Part shown: one piece after another, positions 48,503-60,600 of the stretch
Numbering within the stretch: position 1 is the stretch's first letter
How the letters are laid out: each line of letters opens with the position of its first letter
Assembly: GCF_024362695.1 (NCBI RefSeq)
Contig: NC_065424.1
Span: 8,659,840 to 8,723,839, forward strand
Reading direction: 5' to 3'
DNA length: 64,000 bases
Source of the DNA: Pectinophora gossypiella
Taxonomy: Eukaryota; Arthropoda; Insecta; Lepidoptera; Gelechiidae
Translations under genes and position numbers: made by a program
The notes under the pieces: generated by a model
What the model saw: the letters and a program-made list of their open reading frames with translations, nothing else
What the model was told of the DNA's origin: nothing
The model's database searches: none

Positions 48503-48674
48503 TTGATTTGTAGGTTTGTTTCGCCGGCCACGTGACCGCTCCACTCTCGGAGCGAACAACCCACGTGGGTTGTTCGCTCCGAGAGTGGAGCGGTCCGACG
48601 CTGCCGCAGTTTGCACGACGACAGACCGAGCCTCGACCGGCCCGCCGCCACGGCGCACGCGCACCCTAGTGTTG
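48503..48674 (-). promoter_or_regulatory. Putative 5'UTR exon and promoter region of CAD copy 2
   Basis: Identical to 27474-27645, including the GTGAGT donor. It contains the second copy of the perfect palindrome. The matching acceptor lies 3 bp before the ATG at 47219. Confidence 0.5.
48534..48595. repeat. Perfect 62-bp palindrome, unit 2
   Basis: Exact copy of the 27505-27566 palindrome, with 31-bp arms and no spacer. Confidence 0.95.
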
Positions 48675-48690
48675 CTGATGGAGTGTGGAC

Positions 48691-49075
48691 TATCGATAGG
48701 CTATCGATAGCCGACAAAATTTCTATACTGTCGATAGGCTATTGATACTATGGGTGAGGCAATGTTGCCGAATAATCGATATTCGACATTTAGATTATTT
48801 AAGGGCTTAGAAAATAATCGATTATTTGGTAACACTATGGTGAGGTCAAAATCCACTCGAGAAAAGAAGATTTATACTATGAATAATAATTTAATAGGTA
48901 TAATTTTGCACCATTCCCTAAAGTGTAAGTTCCTATCGACCGTAATTTAACTATTGAATAGGTATCGACCGGTGATATTTATCAATAGTATTGATAGTAG
49001 CGATAGGACAATCGATATGGTTAGGCCTGGTTTATTATTTACTATCGATAGGTATTATAGTTAAAGTATCGATAG
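48691..49075. promoter_or_regulatory. TATCGATA (DRE-like) cluster upstream of CAD copy 2
   Basis: Same four octamers and variant sites as at 27662-28046, immediately upstream of the inferred first exon of copy 2. Confidence 0.6.
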
Positions 49076-49380
49076 TTCGTCATCACTACGTCTTATCAAC
49101 TACCTATTAAATCTACTTACATCTCGCTCCCACACCCAGCAACAACGAATTCTCTTTGTTACACATTACATGTTGTCCGCCGTCTCTGGCTTGAACGATG
49201 CCATTCAGGATTTAATCGATACGAAGTTAGGTTGGGGTAACAGGTAGACATGCGCGTGAGTTGTATGTTCCTTTGACATGTGTACTTATTGTTACTAGGT
49301 TAGGTACCAATACAACTCAACATTTCGTTGAGAACCCGCATAAAGTTAGTTGTGAAAAGGCTTCAGCAGAAACACATCAT

Positions 49381-49783
49381 CATCATCATCATCAGCCGCA
49401 TGACGCCCACTGCTGGGCATAGGCCTCCCCCCAAGGATCTCCACGACGATCGGTCCTGCGCTGCCCGCATCCAGCGGCTTCCCGCGACCTTCACCAGATC
49501 GTCGGTCCACCTTGTAGCGGGCCTACCCACTGAGCGTCGTCCGACACGTGGTCGCCACTCCAGAACCTTTCCGCCCCATCGGCCATCGGTTCTCCTAGCT
49601 ATGTGTCCTGCCCACTGCCACTTCAGCTTTGCAATTCTCCGAGCTATGTCGGTGACTTTAGTTCTCCTGCGGATCTCCTCATTTCTGATTCGATCGAGCA
49701 GGGAAATACCGAGCATAGCTCTCTCCATTGCCCGCTGAGCGACACCGAGCCTCCTCACGAGACCCATAGTAAGCGGCCACGTC
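49381..49783 (-). mobile_element. RTE-clade LINE 3' fragment, unit 2/3 junction
   Basis: Same insertion as 28352-28754 with the same 18-bp target-site duplication (49363-49380 and 49784-49801). It therefore predates the last duplication of the unit. Confidence 0.92.
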
Positions 49784-51568
49784 TCAGCAGAAACACATCA
49801 TTACTTAATCATACTATCGGAGAAGTCATTGCGAATGTAAATTTTGTATTTGTTAAAGTATAAATCACGAATCAACTGTTTCCTGGAAGCAACTGCTACC
49901 TTAGCAAGAAGGCCGCCTTTTGTACCTACTTTTATTTTACCTGTATTCCCGAGTTGTATGATCCTTCTGAAGTAATGTGTATTGGATTTTATTTTATAAA
50001 AAGAAACCGGACTAAGAATATCTACATTCTGACGAACTCTCCTATGGTATATTGCCTATTCACCTTGACCACCACACAGATTTCAATTCCCAGTCGAGTC
50101 GACGGTATCTCCACCAAAGCGCAGTGGAGGTGGTGGAATATCTCTAACATGGGCTGGAAACCAACCAGTCTCCGTATTGGTCATAATATATTTTTTTTAT
50201 GACTTCAATATCACCTCAGCCTCGTGTTCACTAGGCAACATTTGTCGGCCGACACGTGTTCCCGATATCGGACGACGTCGGCAGACATCGCTCGACATCT
50301 AATTGTCACATAGTTGGAACGTCGGGCGAAGGCTGCCGACGATAACACCCAATGTCTGAGGGTTGACAAATGTCGCCCAAGACACATCTTAAGTGAGGCT
50401 TAAGTCGTCTCCCGATAATTCGTGTCCTTATCCAACCCGCTAGCGTTACGGGCGCGATCACCCGCGCCAATAATACCTATGTACGCAAAAAATGCGTCGT
50501 ACATTATTCACCCCCGCTTATGACTTTGCAAAACAAAAATCCCTCTTATGCAAGGAAACGTTGTAATTAATTTGATTAATAGCGAGTGGCGTTTAGGCAT
50601 TCCTCTGATGAGTAATGGAGGGCCGTTTGACTTTCCTCAAGTTACTCTTCAAGCTCTCAACTTGGGAAATTGGAAAATACAAAAAGAACCTCACAAGATT
50701 TTAGGAGGCATTCGTTAATTTATTTCTGCTTTTAAAACACATACATTATGAACTGTCTGTGAAGATACTTCGTAACTTAATCACCTTATCAACCGATAAC
50801 AAAACTAGTGGAGCAGTGGAGTAAGGTCCAAGTCCACTGCTCCACTGCGGTTTATTGGAGCAATACCAAACCTAACATAGTAATACATCTATATCTCTTA
50901 TAGAAGACTTTAAAATTGATAATCATTTTGAGTATAGACCTTTGATAAGTATGAGCGTTTAAAATACTCGGTATTAAAATAAAAATGGTTACGGTCAACA
51001 ACCTTAGGTATGCTGCACTAAATAAGACGGCCCCAGAGATCGATAAAGTAGTGTGTAAAATACAATTTAGGTAATTTATGTTCTGCCACTAATGAGTGGG
51101 TGTGGTATACTAAAGCCGCCGAATCGACTATCGAAATGCGTTCGTTTGTTCAAACAAATGCATGGATCGAACGCTTTTCAATAGTCGAATTGAGCTTTGG
51201 GGTCCGGGAACTTGATAAAAAAGTGTATCCCCCCTCTAAATGGAAGGTCATCGAATTCTACGTATGTATACGTATTTATCCCATTTAGTGAGGTATGTTT
51301 GAACCTGTGTGATTGAGATGGGATGTGAAATTAATTTAGGAGCAAATACAATATAATTAAAAGTTTTGATTAGTAAATGTTTACACGATAACCCGTTTAT
51401 TTGTATGCGTATAATGGGTTCGATTTATATTAAAATACGTATATTATACCTCTATTAGTACTTTTGACATAACTTTGTATACGCTTCGATTACTTCACTA
51501 ACATACTTGGTATAGAGAAAGATTCGAAACGAAACTAGTGACAATTGCTGAATGATGTAAAAAGGCTA

Positions 51569-51854
51569 TAAAGTGTAAGGCTCACGATCTGGAAGTCCCG
51601 GGTTCGAATCCTGGTGAGGACAAATAAAAAAAAAACTTTGAGATCCCTACTTTAGTTAGGACATTACAGGCTGATCACCTGATTGTCAGAAAGTAAGATG
51701 ATTCGTGTTTCGAAAGGCGCGTTGAGCCGTTGGCCCCGGTTACTACGTACTGATTGTTAGTAATCAATAGTAACTTTGATACCAGGGTTGATGAGATTGG
51801 TAATTCACCTCACAAGTACTCACAATCCACACGATAGAAGACGATGATGAATAC
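51569..51854 (+). mobile_element. tRNA-derived SINE, 5' degenerate, unit 3 copy
   Basis: Copy of 9475-9760 carried by the unit duplication, with the same lost box A. Confidence 0.8.
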
Positions 51855-53986
51855 ATGTACAAGAATCAGAGTGGGAATCTTATGAATACATAATTTAGAA
51901 GAACGCTTTATAATATTAGAACAAAACGAAATTAAACGGAAAGAAAGCCCGATATTTTTCAAAGACAATGTTTAACATCACTTAAGGAGTCTTACCTGGC
52001 TAAAAGAATAAAGTGGCAGCCCACGGGTTTTACCAACAGCAGGGCCCTAATTCACCTATTGTTGATACAACCCAGGTAAAAATTCCTTAGAAATGCTTTT
52101 CGACGAACACAAACTTAGTTTTGCATTCATAATAGCAAACTTTGCCTTGCAGATAGTTCACAAAGTGTCTCATTTAACAGCACTTTTATTTTTGTTTACT
52201 AATTCCTTTGAACGAAAATTCCATAAAACTGTTTAAAAATTCCATAGAATGTTTAGTCATGGGAAAATGGGTTAAAATTGTTTAAAATTCTAAAAGAAAA
52301 AAACAACTAACTTTTAAAATTTCTCAAAAATACAGAGTAAAAGGACATAAGAGAAACCCCTGGCTAAATCAATACAGCAATTTAGGCATAAGTCAAACGT
52401 AGGAACTGGATGAAACGGACTTCAATTCGTACAGTATAATTCGGCAAGCTATTAATCAAATCACGCCGAGCGACTAACTGAAATTTGAATGGCAAATCCC
52501 GGATGGAGACAGGACACGATTCGATGGCTTAAGCTGATATATATAACTGTTACTTATGACATGTACTTGTCGTTAAAATGACAATGAATTTAATCTCCTA
52601 ATTTTTCAACTTGATAAAGTGCATTGTTTCATTGGTATTTATTATTCCTCAGACTCAATGAGAAATCACATACAAAGTAAGACTTAAAACAAATTATTCT
52701 ATTAACGACTATTCCTAGTAACGCTTGATATATGTTATAAGTAACCTTATGATGTTCAATAAGAAACAAATGATTGAATAATTGATTCGAATGATTCACT
52801 TCAATTAATTAGTATTTTTACAACAACAACATAACATAAGCTCACGACTATATCCCAATCGGGGTAGACAGAGGTACATCCCTCGAAAGATAAACCAAGT
52901 TTATTCGGTGGTGAGCCGTCTCGTCGTCTATAACGGTCGAGCCAACTGTGTTAGTGAAATTATTATTTTTAGAAGTTACATAAACGCTTCCCGCTTCGCT
53001 TATGCAATAAACATCAACCACTACAGCAAAGTCGGATCTTGTACTAATAACTATTTGAACTATCACGTGATAGAATCCCACACCAAGCCGGGATTTCGCT
53101 TAACCGCAGCAACTTCAGGGCTGTACGTCTCTGATTGTATAACTAACCTGTGCTGTTTATACAGTGTAAACCTTCATATTATTGCTACTACTTTTGTGGC
53201 GTAGAACTTTAGTAGTTGTCTAGTCAAAGGCACTATTTCAAAGGCGTAATACGTTTCAGTTTTTAATACCCTTGACATAATACATAACATAAGCTCAGTA
53301 CGTCCATTGCAAGATGAACAAGTACCCACACTTCACCGAGCTTTCTGTTAGACCAACGTGATGGGTGGTGAGCCGTATCGCCGTCTATAATTGCCGAGCC
53401 AACTGTGTTAGTGAAAACAATAACTCATTGATCCGGTACTGGGGTTCGAACCTTGACATCAAATGCCTAATTATTTTACATATTGTCTTTCTCGATAGAT
53501 GAATTATTGTAGCTGCACTTTAAATTATTTTTTCTTTGTCTTGCGGACTAGGTGAGGAAGCAAAAGGTCCAAACATGATGGGTATATTTGGCGATGGCTG
53601 GTAAGCAAAAACAGCATAAAGGTCCCACTGCTGCTCACAGGCCTCCCCTCAATCAACCGGGGTATGGGGCATACTCCACCACGGTGCTTCACTGCTGGTC
53701 AGCAAAATCGGCGTAAGTTATTGTATGAGTATGCCGTACAAACCTGTACTTATTTCATCATCATAAATAAAGAAAGGGCTAAAAGCTAGAACGAGCCGTA
53801 TTACACTGGTTCACAGACCTAATTTCCCCCTCCGGTTGTTTGAGGGGAGGCCTGTGCCCAGCAGTGGGACGTATATAGGCAGTTTAGGTATGTGACAGAC
53901 CTACTTTCAGGGAAGGCAGAGATTAAACTCACAGCGTCACCTCGACACAACACAATCCTGCAGTTTTAAAATTATGTCTTTAAGGT

Positions 53987-54230
53987 AATAGGTTACCCAA
54001 CCATTCCCCTAGCATTATCCCGATTTTCACAAGGTCCGTTTATCTATCCTGAAGATTTGACAGGTCCGGATTTTTACAGAAGACTGTCTAACCTTATAAC
54101 CCGCGAAGGGAAAACCAGCCCATTACAGGTTAGGTCACATACAAGTATCTCCGAAAATGCATTGCATGAATTCGAGCCTGCGACCTCAAAGTGAGAGGCA
54201 ATCATTCTACCAACTGGGCTACCACGACAT
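53987..54230 (-). mobile_element. Second-family SINE, unit 3 copy
   Basis: Copy of 11893-12136 carried by the unit duplication. Confidence 0.6.
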
Positions 54231-54611
54231 GGCGATAACCGCTGAATGAGGGAAATCGTCCTCCAATCCAGTGAGGTTGGTATCGGGAGAATATAAATTT
54301 ATTTGCATAAATAAGTAAAACAATTTACGAGGTTGTAATGTAGAATTAATCCTATCTAATCTGCAAGTAGCCCTGCCAATATTACAATAATTATATTATA
54401 TCAGGTAAAATAAACAAAACCAAATTAATTTAAAAAAAAATAATAATTATAAAACATTATTACATTACATTATTTTTATTGTTATTATTTATTAATTTAA
54501 TTAATTAATATAAACAAAATGCATTAAATTGTATTACGTTTATGTCTTTTATTCCCTATTCGGTAAATACATTGTTTTCAATATATATGTTTTTTTAAAA
54601 ATACATAAAAT

Positions 54612-55104
54612 TTGGGTTAGGTTTGGGTTAAGTTTGGGTTAGGTTTGGGTCAGGTTTGTGTTTGGTTTTTTTTTTAGGTTTTGGTTTTATTAGGTTTGGG
54701 TTCTGTTATGTTTGGGTTAGTATGTGTTAGGTTTCGGTTAGGTTTGGGTTATTTTTCGGTTAGGTTTGGGTTATTTTTCGGTTAGGTTTGGGTTTGGTTC
54801 GTGTTAGGTTGGGGTTAGGTTTGGTTTAGGTTTGGGTTAGGTTTGGGTTAAGTTTGGGTTAGGTTTGGGTTAAGTTTGGGTTTTTTTGGTTTGAATGTTG
54901 TTAGGTTTGAGTTGTGTTAGTTTTGAGTTAGATTTATGTTTGGTTTGGGTTAAGTTTGGGTTAGGTTTGGGTCAGGTTTTTGTTTGGTTTTTTTTAGGTT
55001 TGGGTTTTTTGCTTGGGTTAGTATGGGTTAGGTTTCGGTTAGTTTTGGGTTATTGTTCCGTTAGGTTTGGGTTTGGTTTGGGTTAGGTTAGGTTAGGTTA
55101 GGTT
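54612..55104 (+). repeat. Interstitial telomere-like block, unit 3
   Basis: Same block as 12518-13010, ending in four exact TTAGG units against poly-T. Confidence 0.92.
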
Positions 55105-57299
55105 TTTTTTTTTTTTTTTTTTATTCCTTGTACCCCTGCCGCACAAGATAGGCAGGGACTTTCTCAGGGACATACATAGCCTTATTTTCTATTGATATTT
55201 TCTAATTCTGCCCGCAATAGGGCCCTACGCTGCTCACACTATCATTCTGTTCCTCTATTACCATACCAGTTCTCGCATTTATGCCTCTCGCACTTTCATT
55301 CATCATCTTTCATTCTTTTCATACCTACTTCCTACTCTACACTTATTGCTAGGGGAAGGGAATGGACACAGGGGGATTATTTTTATTTTATCTACTTTTC
55401 AATTTTATTCTTTTACAAAGTAATCCTAATTTATTTGTTACTTGCTAACAGTTGCTTATTATGCTCTATCTTATTTCTAATTACTTATATCTATTTATTT
55501 TTACAATTTGGCTATTATATGTATATATGACAATATACTATATAGTCAGTTTTGCTTCAACTATTCCTCTTATTGACTAACATTACAATTTTTCTTACAT
55601 AACTAACAAAAGCTTCACAATTTTTCCTATCTACAATGATTTGGCTCAGGTTTACAGTCTCTACCTTGTAGCCAATTCGTTGCTCCAGGTCATACCTCTC
55701 CCTGCCATGTATGGGGCAATCTACGAGAAGGTGGGGAACTGTTTCTGCAGTGTCTGGGTCGCAGGCACACGCTGGGTTGTCCTTGCATTTGAAACGGGTC
55801 AAATACTCGGAGAACCCACCGTGCCCCGTTAGAGCCTGGGTCAACTCCTTGGTGATACTCAGCTTGCGTACCGTCCTGTACGCCTCAACCGCACTCGGGA
55901 AAAACAGCTTGGTGGTAGACGCTGTGTGCCCCGTGCTGTATCTCCGGTTCCATTCGTCAAGCGTATCCATTCGGATAAAGCGCTTGACGAATGATACCGG
56001 ATACATATCGTAGTCCGGCTTGCGTTTCGACCTTAGGGCAGCCTCCTTTGCGAGCGAGTCGGCTCTCTCGTTACCCTCCAACCCCGCGTGAGCTTTTATC
56101 CAGAACAAGGAGACGCTCTTGTTCTGGATACTACTGCGGTAAATGGCGTCTCTAGATTCCACGGCAAGAGGGTGGAGGGCTTCGGGGTTCACGACTGTGA
56201 GGAGGGCTGCCATAGAGTCGCTATATATGGCACAGCTGGTCTCTCTACGTTTCAGGGCCTCCCGAGTGGCTTCGCAGAGAGCGAGAAGCTCGGCCTGGTA
56301 GACGGTGTAATAGGATGGCAGAGCAAGCTTTCGGGTTTTCGTCTCCGCCGCACCAGTCCAGATGGATAGTGCGGCTCCGACCTTTCCCTCAATCTTGCTG
56401 CCATCCGTGAAGATGCGGACTTCGAAGTCGCAATTTTCGCGATAGTGTTCCTCGTCTACCAGGTGGCGCAGCTCTATCGCTCTCCGTTCTGCCGGGTGCG
56501 GCATCTGGAGTGCCGATGCAACACGCTCGATCTCCCCGCCCGCCAGCGCTGGGTGGCATACTCCCCTTCGGGCCTCATACAACGATGCAGCCTCCTGTAT
56601 ACGCAGGTCCAAGGGGAGTATCCCAGCCAACACCAGTGCCGAGTTTAGGGATACCATGCGATATGCACGACACATCTTCAGGGCGAAGCTTCGCTGAACA
56701 CTGTTCAGCTTAGACCTCACTCCCAGTTTGTTGGACGCCGGCGCCCATGCGCTTGCGGCGTACAAGACGATAGGCTCTACCACCGCGGTGTATATGCTGC
56801 GTATCACTTCCGGATGCAGACCCCAACTCACCCTTGCGGCCCTAGACAACTGCTTGTAGATTCCTACAGCTTTAGAACAGACGTTGGCGACGTGTGTGTT
56901 AAATGTTAATTGTTCATCAATGGTCAGGCCTAAAAGTTTTATCTGTTTGGACATGCCAATGTCGATCCCACCCATGGTCAGGTGTGGGGTGTCATGCTTA
57001 AGCTTCCGCGTCACCAGCATTGCGCTGGGCTTATGCGGTGCGAATCTGAGCTTATTCATGATTCCCCACACCCGAACATACTCGAGAGCGGCATTGGCAT
57101 GCCTTTGTATCTCTTGTGCAGTGTGTGCGTCAAATACGAGTACCACGTCATCCGCAAATGCTTGGCACGTATGCCCACGTTCCTCTAATCCCTTTAATAG
57201 GGGGTCCAGCAGAAGGTTCCATAGTATGGGACCACCGATTGACCCCTGGACACATCCCTTCTCGGTTGTGGTCTCGTACTCCGCACCCCCGTACCTTAA
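55105..57299 (-). mobile_element. TRAS-like non-LTR retrotransposon, 5'-truncated, unit 3
   Basis: Same insertion as in units 1 and 2: identical truncation, 3' UTR and telomere-repeat junction. The poly-T run differs from unit 1 by one base. Confidence 0.85.
55557..57299 (-). CDS. Partial TRAS-like pol ORF, unit 3
   Basis: Same protein as the unit 1 ORF: end of the reverse transcriptase with FADD, complete RNase H, and Cys/His tail. Frame open throughout; no native start. Confidence 0.87.
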   Translation of the reverse strand, partial: LRYGGAEYETTTEKGCVQGSIGGPILWNLLLDPLLKGLEERGHTCQAFADDVVLVFDAHTAQEIQRHANAALEYVRVWGIMNKLRFAPHKPSAMLVTRKLKHDTPHLTMGGIDIGMSKQIKLLGLTIDEQLTFNTHVANVCSKAVGIYKQLSRAARVSWGLHPEVIRSIYTAVVEPIVLYAASAWAPASNKLGVRSKLNSVQRSFALKMCRAYRMVSLNSALVLAGILPLDLRIQEAASLYEARRGVCHPALAGGEIERVASALQMPHPAERRAIELRHLVDEEHYRENCDFEVRIFTDGSKIEGKVGAALSIWTGAAETKTRKLALPSYYTVYQAELLALCEATREALKRRETSCAIYSDSMAALLTVVNPEALHPLAVESRDAIYRSSIQNKSVSLFWIKAHAGLEGNERADSLAKEAALRSKRKPDYDMYPVSFVKRFIRMDTLDEWNRRYSTGHTASTTKLFFPSAVEAYRTVRKLSITKELTQALTGHGGFSEYLTRFKCKDNPACACDPDTAETVPHLLVDCPIHGRERYDLEQRIGYKVETVNLSQIIVDRKNCEAFVSYVRKIVMLVNKRNS

Positions 57300-57686
57300 T
57301 CACATTAAATCAATTATTAAGATAGGTCAGTATGTTTGTATTATCTATTTTACTATTTTCGTTATCTATTGACATTGGGCCTTGGAAACCTATGTCTAGA
57401 TGATTCGATTATTTCTATTTTTCTATACGATCTACGAATAGATACATTACATTAATTTACTAGGATCGCTTCCTAATTTGTCAATTATACAAATAATTTA
57501 AAGCACACAGATGCGGCCAGGAATATTTTGTAATATTTGAGTTCGTAAGCACGCGTTCACACAGAGATATATGCCCCGTTTTCTTAGTAACTCCGACTTG
57601 CCAACTCGCAACGCTTACGCTACCGCCTCTGTGTGTGGAGAGATTAAGGATTTTATCTATTAAAGATCCGCTTTTGGAAGATCCGC

Positions 57687-60600
57687 TTATATGAGAGGAT
57701 TGACGCCGGCAACCATGGCAAGTAACGCCATTCGGACGTACATTCCGTACTCCGCTTGTCTGAAGTAGGCGGCCCGAGGGTCTGAGTCGAAGTCTGGGGA
57801 GATCTCGTCGACTCGTGGCAAGGGGTGAAGTACCACCATGCGGCGCCGCGCACGCGTCATCAGTTGCGGCGTCACCACCAGTAAGCCACGCGTCTGCAAT
57901 ACCACGATTGTAATTAGGATATTAAATAACGCCAGAAATACTGTCCGATGTCATAATTAAGTCTTTGAAGGTGACAACTAATTTTGAATTAAGATAAGTA
58001 AATTATACTTAATTTGAAGGTGTAATAACTGACGAGTTCTACATTAAGCCGTAAAATGAAGAATTATTATTATTTACCTTTTCATATTCCTCCTGGCTAA
58101 CAAATCTTTCACGTTGAATTCTTGTCATGTATAGGACATGGGTATCTGCAAGAACATCTTCTAGCCGCTCGAAAACTTTTTGTGGAGTTCCTGTGCTGGC
58201 TATATATTCCATGATGTGTTTTGGCATGCCAAGTCCTGGCGGGCTCACATATTGAAGTTGGACTTGGTATAGGGTGAGGAAGCGAGCGAGAGAATGAACG
58301 GTGCGACCGTTCTTCAGATCTCCAACCATTGTGATGGTAAGGCCATTTACTGTACCAATCTCCTCTCGAATAGTGAATACATCAAGTAACGCTTGGGTAG
58401 GATGTTCACCAATGCCATCTCCTGCATTTATAATCGGCTTGCGGCAGTGTCGAGATGCTTTCTGTAAATAATTATGAAGATCAGATTAAATATTATTTTT
58501 CAAAGTCATTGAACTAGTTTTTGTGGTCATGTTACTCACCGCAACCGCGCCTGGTTCGGGATGACGCAGTACAACAACATCGGAGTAGCTGGCTAACACC
58601 GCCACGCTGTCTTCTAACGTTTCTCCTTTTTTAGCCGACGAACTTGTGGCATCAGTATGAATAACAGAGCCTCCGAGCCTCTGCATAGCTGCTGCAAAGC
58701 TACAACTTGTTCGCGTACTGACTTCGTAAAATATGGATGCCATAACTTTCCCTCGTAAGATGTCGTCTAGGTTTCTACCTTTGCTCACACACGTCTTCAT
58801 AAATTGGGCCAAGTTAAATATGTCATTAAGTGTGTCTTTTGTGAATGTAGCAACAGTGAGGATACTTTTTCCAAACAGGTCACTACGTTGACGCTGAGTG
58901 CCCGATTGCTGAGGAGGGTTGTAATAAGAGGTGCTGTCACATCGTTGCCTCGTGGTTGTTTGTGGAGGTAATGGCGACATGCTTCTGAGTGCTGCTGTAT
59001 CGTTGAAGTGAACATTTAATTTACTCATTCCATCAGTTTTGTTTGATTCGATTTGATCAAATTCAATATCACTCAGACGACTGGCATCACCAGAAGTATG
59101 GAAATCTAGTGCTGAGTTAGGTCTACTGGTAATTTTTTTTTCAGTTTTCTCAATAGCGTAAACTGGGAATGACTGTTTCTTTGGAGTTGGCCAATCTCGA
59201 ACGTTTTGTCCAAATCCAGGAGGTACTAAAATCTGACCTTCTACATAAGCAATTTCACCTCGAAGAGTTACACGGTGAATTGCTCCACAGACATTCATAC
59301 CAGCAAATGGAGTCCATTTGGATTTTGTGAACTCCATTGATGACGGAATTTTCCATTCGTAGTCCATGTCAACTTCCACATACGTATTAGGCTGCTCAGG
59401 TAAATTGAAAATTTTTCGGGGGTTTCTGTGGAATTTGTTGATGATATCCTCAATGGTGAGGCGTCCTTGGTGTACTGCATTAAGAAGTAATGGTAATATC
59501 GTTTCTAATCCCGGAAATCCTGGTGGAGGTTTATCCGCGTTTTTCTCTTCCACTGTATGAGGAGCATGATCTGTTGCAAAAACATCGATGATGTCCATAT
59601 TTTTCCACAGTTCAGCTTGGTCTTCAGGACTGCAAAGAACTGGACGTACTTCAGCCCGTCCTTCTCCAACTCGGTCAACGTCTGATGTGCTTAAAAATAA
59701 GTGATGAGGACATACTTCACAGGTCACTTTTAGCCCTCGCTCTTTAGCAGCCTTGATAATAAGAATTTCCTCTTTCCTAGCGACATGACAAATATGCACA
59801 GGCCTATCTAGTAAAGATGCCATCAGAATTACTGCTCCGGTCTTTTCACGCTCTGCGTGGCAACAAACTGGTATTTTCTTTGGCCAGTTTTGAAGATGAC
59901 GTTGCCATATAGTCATGTCATCTAATTGCAGTGTAGTAAATGTTTGATTAAGATACATTTTTAAAGATGCAGCTTGAGGTGCGAGATCACACGCAGTTTC
60001 ACAATTAGTCGAAGATGCTCCAACATACAGAGCATAGTCACATCGTGCACTTACTCGAGCGAGTGTCGACACATAATCATATGCAGTGCGATCTATCAAT
60101 GGAGGATTTGTGTTAGGCATAGCGCAAATCATTGTTACTCCACCAGCAAGGGCAGCTGCTGTACAGGAGTCAAAGTCTTCTTTATATGTAGCGCCAGGCT
60201 CGCGAACATGAACGTGTACATCAATAAATCCGGGCAATTTAATAATATTTCGTGAAGTCATGCAGTCTGTATGTGTTTTCATATGAGGTGCCCCTCCGCA
60301 TCGAAGCATGGCCTGAAAAAGTTTCAAATATTAATTTATTTTAAGGCCTTTAATTAGATTTTGAGCCAAACGCTATTTATACGCACCTGAACTAAAAGTT
60401 TTGCACATTTCACGTCCGTGACCAAAGGTACTGCATAATCTACAGCTAATCGGCGAGTTCTGTATCCATGTGTAGTGAAGGAAGACACCCGACGAGCTCC
60501 TCCCCGCATTGGTAGATTGATCACCAGGTCTAGTTGACGTCGAGCCATAAAGTCAGCGAGGTGCATAAGTTCACCGTCTGATCTGGCGTCTTCGGGATCT

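Larger units (their letters stand above)
28841..49869. repeat. Tandem 21-kb CAD-containing unit, copy 2
   Basis: Direct repeat of 7776-28840, 21029 bp long. Differences from copy 1: a 13-bp deletion near 32257, one A fewer near 33390, a 24-bp deletion near 36285, and many single-base indels between about 41010 and 44440. Outside these it is nearly identical. The spacer 28841-33568 holds the same MITE-like, SINE and interspersed repeat copies as unit 1 at offsets of about +21065. Confidence 0.95.
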
